The notes under the pieces: generated by a model
What the model saw: only the letters and a program-made list of their open reading frames with translations
What the model was told of the DNA's origin: nothing
The model's database searches: none
Translations under genes and position numbers: made by a program
Shown here: positions 58,846 through 64,000 of the stretch, piece after piece
Position numbering within the stretch: the first letter of the stretch is position 1
How the letters are laid out: each line of letters starts with the position of its first letter
Assembly: GCA_008360955.1 (NCBI GenBank)
Contig: LUCM01005127.1
Coordinates: 147,908-211,907 of the forward strand
Source: Fasciolopsis buskii
Taxonomy: Eukaryota > Platyhelminthes > Trematoda > Plagiorchiida > Fasciolidae
Direction of reading: 5' to 3'
Length of the DNA stretch: 64,000 nt

Positions 58846-61555
58846 TCGTTTCTATCAATGTGGACTTTCGAAGTCCTTCCAACATCTTGCCTTTTACTTA
58901 CAATTTTCCTGCAGAAACTAGTTTATCTCTCTGCTGAGGCTTGTCAGCTGCTAACCAGGTATTTTTCATGCCACAAATGATTTGTCCAATAAACTGTAAA
59001 CAACACCTATTCATATACAATAAATTTCCTCCAATTAATTTCTCAGATTCTGTCCATCGTTTGCACGTTAATATATCAAAATCCCGTTCTCCTCCTTTCA
59101 TATCTTCTTGAATCATTATTTGTCGAAACTTCACAGTCTTTTATATCATTTGCATCCTGGCAAAGCAGACCTATTTTTCAGCCGACCCTTAGAGCAACTT
59201 GTTTTAAGTGTTCAAATCATTCGCTTGAAAAATGTCATTTTTCTTCTGCTTACTTTCTTTATTGTTTTCAAATGAAATGTCACATTTATGCAGCCAAACG
59301 TCTATACGGTGCCATACAAATTCCTTATAAGTTAAAGTTTATTTTACTAGGATAACATGAGAGACAACGGCATTTGCATCAACTCAAGATTTATTCTGTT
59401 AATTGCAAGATTCCAAATGCCGAATTGGATTGTCTTAGTGACTACATGTCAATTTCGTTTGACCGATAACAAGGAACAACCGAATCATTTAGATCCCGTA
59501 ATGAACTTGAACATGCGAATTGCAAGACGGAAGCTATAAGTGGAATTTCTTTTTTGTTGTCTCTTATCGGTCACGTGAGTTTGACGTCAAGCTCTTTTAA
59601 ATCATCTAGTCAACTTACACTTTCAATTTAACTTCGTTGGACAAGATGCTATCTGTATGTATGTACATGAGAGGAAGTGAGCATTTGTCGGTGCGCAGTT
59701 TTGTGGGGCCTTATAGGAGAAAAAACTGTTCCATGTTCATAGACTACTGATAAAAGCATATGAAAGTAGCTCATCTCAAATCTCTTTTCTGCTGACTAGC
59801 TTCTGCAAACTCTGGACGAATTTAGAACTAGTCAAAACTTTCAGCAAGATGAAAGGCTAACAATATCTGAATTGTTACGCAGACTGTATAAAACAATAAG
59901 AAACATCATCCAGTATTTTTAAGTCTGAATTGAAAAAGCAAACAGCATTTACATTCAATTTTTGTATGCTCGGTTTACTATTGTTCGTAATCATTCAGAA
60001 CTCAAACCATCTTCTGTTGAACGTCTTCCGCTGTCTGTGGTTTGTGCCGTCAGTTATGCTTCGTGAGCGTGGCACCTGACGTGAAAGGGAAACGCAACGA
60101 GACTGGGACCATTTCAGTCTCATTTCTAACTAACATTCGAACACTTAGAAGAACGGTACTGTTCTCATGAATGAATGCTTTTTGTTTTACACCTATGGTT
60201 TTAATATATGAGTGCTTTCAAGAAATTGATCATAAAAGACTGTGAAACCGCTAGTGTTCTTCAAAAGAAATCTTGTTCATTCATAATTTTGCAGAACATA
60301 CGGCTGAGAACAAATGATGCATCTGTCTGAAAAATCTCCAGATTTTTTGAATCACGAAAAGATGAACAACCAAGAAACAGAATAATTACAACACGTTGAT
60401 CGAGTTTTTTTTTCTGTTTTCTATACAAGGGACATAGCTCTTGCGTAAAATGTCTCTACCGGAAATAATTATTGCACGCAGGCTAACAGTCAGTAAAATA
60501 TTTTCGAAATGTATTTGTTTGTTTTTGCGAATGTAACAGGCCATTAGACGAAGTCGATTAATCTGCGCAAACTGAAACTCGTGTCGATGGTAACAGGCAA
60601 AATAATTTAAATTTTATTTCCATATGCTCATTTTATTTCTATAACGGAATGCAGCTGGGCATTTTTTAAACTTATTACTGCGCAATGTTAAAAATAAACC
60701 TATCGTCGAAAATCGGGCAGAAAGAAATGCACTAGTGTACAGGTTTGTTAGAAATCAAACATTTCTAGTCTAGGGTGAGGATCGAAGTCGCTCGATAGAA
60801 AAGAGTGAGTTGAATATTCTGTATTCCAGGCTGTTCATTGTTTGACGTTCCACAATTTTCTCAGCACCAGCATTCGTTTCCAGAGCATTTTTCGTTGCTG
60901 GCTTATGTATGACCACAGGCGGTTGAGCACAGTGCCATTAACTCCTACGGTGACCTGGGGGTAACATTTCCTTATCCAGCCATTTTCGATGCTAAATGAA
61001 TATGAAATCTCAGCAAAGCTCATTCTACTACTTCATTTGGAAAAAATAAATCTAGTTAACCATTTTCAATTCACCAACTTAATTTGTAAATACCTATGCA
61101 AGATGTTCAATGAAGATAATTAGAGTACATAATTGGAAAATGATAACCAAATATAAGGAAACAAAATGGCCAGTCTACGGCTGCGAGATTAGAATTGTTC
61201 GGTTATATTATGGCTTCTTTGCAAACAAACTTTATGGACAATATTTGTTCACACCTGACGGTTGCAACAATAAAGATGAAGCCAGAACAATGCAGCCAAA
61301 ATATCGAATTACCTAGCTGGAAAATCTCGAAACAGAATAATAAGTTTATAAGTTCAATAATGACTTTGCGTTTTCAGCAGGAATATCTGAAAATCCACAT
61401 TTGTTTGGACTAAACTGTTCAAGTAATTGGTAGGTGAACAAAATGGAATGGTCAACTGACCGACAACATCTCGATTGCATGTTTAAACAAAGTCCATTTC
61501 GAGGGCAAACATCCGAATCGAGTAAAGCATGGGGTGCATGGAAAAATCTGTCACA
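58846..61555. other. Gene-free stretch
   Basis: The first hundred or so bases may still belong to the RT fragment. Nothing else is recognised. Confidence 0.45.
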
Positions 61556-61625
61556 TGTTGGTAGCATAGCCCAGTTGGCGGAGGTTCCAGTTTGCCAACG
61601 TTTCAGTCAACCTGAGTAACCTATC
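61556..61625. repeat. Repeat terminus: tRNA-like on plus, GAAACGTTGGC stem motif on minus
   Basis: On plus, gtagcatagcccagttggcg is box A-like, with a weak box B, tttcagtcaacc. On minus, GGTTGACTGAAACGTTGGC resembles the GGTAGTCGAAACGTTGGC run of the Penelope-type termini at 16.9, 53.4 and 63.3 kb. Both readings are weak, and the two could share an origin. Confidence 0.35.
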
Positions 61626-62186
61626 TCGGTCCAACTTTGCAATCAAATAACTCGGACGGAAAGATTACACGTCAAAAAACGTACGCTGAAATGCATGGTT
61701 GGTGAGTGGATAGTCATTTTTCATACTAAACTCCAATTTTCTCAAATGGCATATTCGTGAGACAAGAAAAATATACCACCATATTACAAACAACGATTTT
61801 TCAAACATTTGATTTTTGCCACTACTAATTTGGTGTAATTAGCAACCTTCGTGAGAGACAAGGGAAAGATACAGAATGTAATGCCCCTTCATATAATTGC
61901 TAATTCCCGAACGTTATTTCCCTTAATCCATTAGCATCAATCATGGTGGGTCAACAAACACCGTGACTCGTGAGAAATTTATTCGTTCAACATGTCAAGC
62001 CTTACCAAGTCTTGGAAATCTCAGCCTCGTCATCACACAAGGAATCATATGGAATCCAGACTTATCAGCATTCCATCATACTTACGTTAAGTGCCAATTA
62101 TAGTTCGAAGTTGAACGAATCACTTATTTCTTTTTACTCCACATCATGCCCTTCTGCTATGGTGTGAAGGATGACCCTTGAGCTAC
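61626..62186. other. No recognisable gene
   Basis: Short frames only; ends at the A-rich tail of the SINE A copy. Confidence 0.5.
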
Positions 62187-62367
62187 CTTTTTTATCTTTT
62201 ACTTTTTACTTCCTTCATTAATGAAACAATGTACATCAGTTCTCAGGAAGGGGGCCGCGGCCAGCAGAGGGCTGCCAAGTGGGGACGTTGAACGGAGGTG
62301 GGCGGATTCGAACCCGTAACCTTCACATCCAAACGCCACGACCTTATCCGTTTGGCCACCGCCGGCC
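62187..62367 (-). repeat. tRNA-derived SINE, family A, well-kept copy
   Basis: On minus: GGCCGGCGGTGGCCAAACGG (box A), then GTGGCGTTTGGATGTG, then a perfect box B, GGGTTCGAATCC. The shared body follows (CACTTGGCAGCCCTCTGCTG, GGCCCCCTTCCTGAGAAC), ending in GGAAGTAAAAAGTAAAAG. The outer stem is the same as at 10883-10966 but with about four mismatches in 15 bases. The opposing plus frame over this copy (62279-62605) is spurious. Confidence 0.9.
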
Positions 62368-62867
62368 AATTAAGCGTAGTCTATTTTCGCGGGAATTCTC
62401 CGTATTTCCTTCCCCTGTATTCCGTTCATTCTATTCAGTATACGCTGTAAGGCATTTTCCACAACCGATTTTACACATGTACTTATTCTGTTCGTGCAAA
62501 CGGATTGCACCTCTAGCCCTTGTAAAATGGTGTTTCAGTGAATTCCTTTCAACATCCTTCTTCAATACTTACTTCGGTTGTTGGTATTTGCACTTGTATA
62601 GATAAGTTTCTTTTAGCGCCAATTTCAGGTAAAGACGTTTTCAATGCATGGGCATCAAATCTGGTTCAAAAAGCATGGAAAACTTGATATTCAATGTAGT
62701 AAACTGTCTGACAGTTGCACGGCTTTCGTAAAACCATCTCGTCGAAATGAGCAAATCAATAACGCCACACGAGGATATATTAAACATTCGTGAGAAAAAA
62801 TCGTACCATTTACCCCGGGTTTCATAAAGCGCACAAATCGAGGACAGACGGCACTTGTTAGCAAAAC
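62368..62867. other. No recognisable gene
   Basis: A 78-codon minus frame (62691-62927) runs into the insertion at 62881 and is not a gene. Confidence 0.5.
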
Positions 62868-62880
62868 AGAGTCCACTGTT
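62868..62880. repeat. Target-site duplication, left copy
   Basis: AGAGTCCACTGTT is repeated exactly at 63492-63504. The two copies flank the insertion 62881-63491. Confidence 0.85.
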
Positions 62881-63491
62881 TCCGGACCAAACGACGTAAG
62901 GAGTGTATCGAAAAATCGATGCGCCATGTATTGGTTTTTATTGTGAATGATATAATATTAATAACACAGCGTGTTGTCATTAGGTTATTTCAAAAGCCAA
63001 TAAGCTTGTGATCATGTGCACATGTTCCTAAAGTCGTTTCAATGTACCTCATCATTTGCACCGGGCTACTGAAAAATAATACGTAACGGCATTGATATAG
63101 CCCATATATGTGAAAAAAACTAATGGAAAGCGTGAATACAGTTAGTATGAAAATTTGGACGACCTAAACCCTTCGCTATTTTCTGCCATTTGGTAAATAT
63201 TCGTGGAGTGTACAACATTTNAACGACGTAAGGAGTGTATCGAAAAATCGATGCGCCATGTATTGGTTTTTATTGTGAATGATATAATATTAATAACACA
63301 GCGTTGTTGGTAGATGTAATGCGCCAACGTTTCGACTACCGTGGGTAGTCTTTCTCAAGGCAAGTTTTACAATCAATCACATTTGATTGTAAAACTTGCC
63401 TTGAGAAAGACTACCCACGGTAGTCGAAACGTTGGCGCATTACATCTACCAACAACGCTGTGTTATTAATATTATATCATTCACAATAAAA
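62881..63491. mobile_element. 611-base Penelope-type insertion with perfect 110-base inverted repeat
   Basis: The insert begins with a head (accaaacgacgtaaggagtg, atcgatgcgccatgtattgg) and a truncated arm to about 62974. A spacer without similarity follows. The head then repeats (63222-63266) and is followed by a complete fold-back. The left arm (63267-63376) and right arm (63383-63492) match at all 110 positions around a 6-base loop (the last arm base is shared with the duplication). Each arm contains the hammerhead-like GACTACC-CAC-GGTAGTC-GAAACGTTGG run. It has no coding capacity, so movement would need RT in trans. Confidence 0.88.
63221..63221. other. Single N inside the repeat
   Basis: One undetermined base directly before the second head copy. 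It may mark a forced contig join within the tandem repeat. Confidence 0.95.
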
Positions 63492-63492
63492 A
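63267..63492. repeat. Perfect 110-base inverted repeat
   Basis: Arms 63267-63376 and 63383-63492 are exact reverse complements; the loop is tcacat at 63377-63382. The start tttttattgtgaat pairs with the end attcacaataaaaa. Confidence 0.95.
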
Positions 63493-63504
63493 GAGTCCAC
63501 TGTT
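63492..63504. repeat. Target-site duplication, right copy
   Basis: Second copy of AGAGTCCACTGTT, directly after the right arm. Confidence 0.85.
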
Positions 63505-64000
63505 ATCTGTCAGTAATTGGTGCTGATTGGAACGAAGGTTACTGTTTAGTTTAATTTTCTCTCCCTGGTTTACAATAGTCGGTGCACAGTATCCCTTAGT
63601 CGGCTGGGACTATTCATTCAGTCGGAGTTCTTACATTCGACTGAAGATATTCCTTCTATCGTCGAGCAAAAATATGGGAAAACGATTGCTATTCTTTTGC
63701 TTTTCTGTAATAGTTTGTCCTCGGGAAATGTATTGTTTGACCTAATTATTTCAACGTGATTCTTGTATCATTCAACTGACATAGCGAAGCTCAATTAAGA
63801 GATAAATGGCAAGGAGATACAAAGAGAAGGAGGGAGTCAGCTAAGTCGTGACGAATCGATAGTGACCTGAAGTTGTCGTGCAATCAGTCAGTTTGTGCGT
63901 TTTTTTTATTATTGACAAAATGATACACCAGTAGGACTTTTTTGAGGATTCATTTTACTCGCAAAAACAGACCAAAAATACCTTTTAATGTCACTCAGAA
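63505..64000. other. No recognisable gene
   Basis: One 72-codon plus frame (63527-63745) without motif. Confidence 0.5.

Noticed and set aside
62279..62605. Coding gene of 108 codons on plus
   Set aside because: The first part translates a SINE A head in antisense; the rest has no signature.
1..64000. CRISPR array, bacterial operon, phage or plasmid features
   Set aside because: No regular spacer-repeat units, ribosome-binding-site-led gene clusters or tightly packed coding are present; the window is eukaryotic and almost non-coding.

Overview
This window looks like non-coding, repeat-bearing DNA from a flatworm, most likely a digenean trematode. The sequence is AT-rich. Almost every open frame is short and fits chance. 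The only recognisable protein similarity is to decayed retrotransposons: an EN-RT non-LTR family, a second non-LTR family of the 'GLARVG...WGPRD' type often seen in trematode assemblies, and a Penelope-like element. Several tRNA-derived SINE families and (TG/CA)n tracts add to this. The taxon is inferred from repeat content only. I found no complete host gene, rRNA, CRISPR array or bacterial-type operon.

Layout. 1-13.4 kb: unannotatable DNA with two copies of SINE family B (1-120, 3111-3201), a (TG)n tract (6.6 kb), a tRNA-like island (7.7 kb) and SINE family A (10.8 kb). 13.4-15.9 kb: a decayed non-LTR element on + with endonuclease, RT palm, thumb and C-terminal parts in order. 16.9 kb: a Penelope-type terminal fragment, followed by a repeat shared with 46.7 kb. 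20.3-22.0 kb: a second non-LTR element on -, cut by a 729-base run of N (20911-21639) that replaces its RT core. 22.5-32.1 kb: mostly nothing recognisable, with three tRNA-like heads. 32.5-34.1 kb: a Penelope-like element on - with RT motifs and a GIY-YIG-type C-terminal part. 35-39 kb: a tRNA-like head and one 183-codon open frame. 39.1-39.6 kb: an imperfect palindrome of about 490 bases. 44.1-44.6 kb: two opposed copies of SINE family B, one inside a snap-back with 43-base arms. 45.5 kb and 58.5 kb: two more fragments of the first non-LTR family. 50-53 kb: further SINE heads and a fold-back Penelope-type terminus. 53.9-54.6 kb: two weak candidate exons on -. 62.2 kb: a third SINE A copy. 62.9-63.5 kb: a 611-base insertion with 13-base target-site duplications and a perfect 110-base inverted repeat.

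How the parts work together. There is no pathway here. SINEs of this kind normally depend on LINE-encoded RT for mobility, and the two non-LTR families are possible partners, but the 3'-tail match that would show this is not visible. The most unusual structural theme is the number of fold-back structures (39.1, 44.4, 53.3 and 63.3 kb). At least two derive from a Penelope-type terminus carrying a hammerhead-like stem followed by GAAAC. I see no convincing undescribed system; the fold-back family and the long imperfect hairpin are the best leads.
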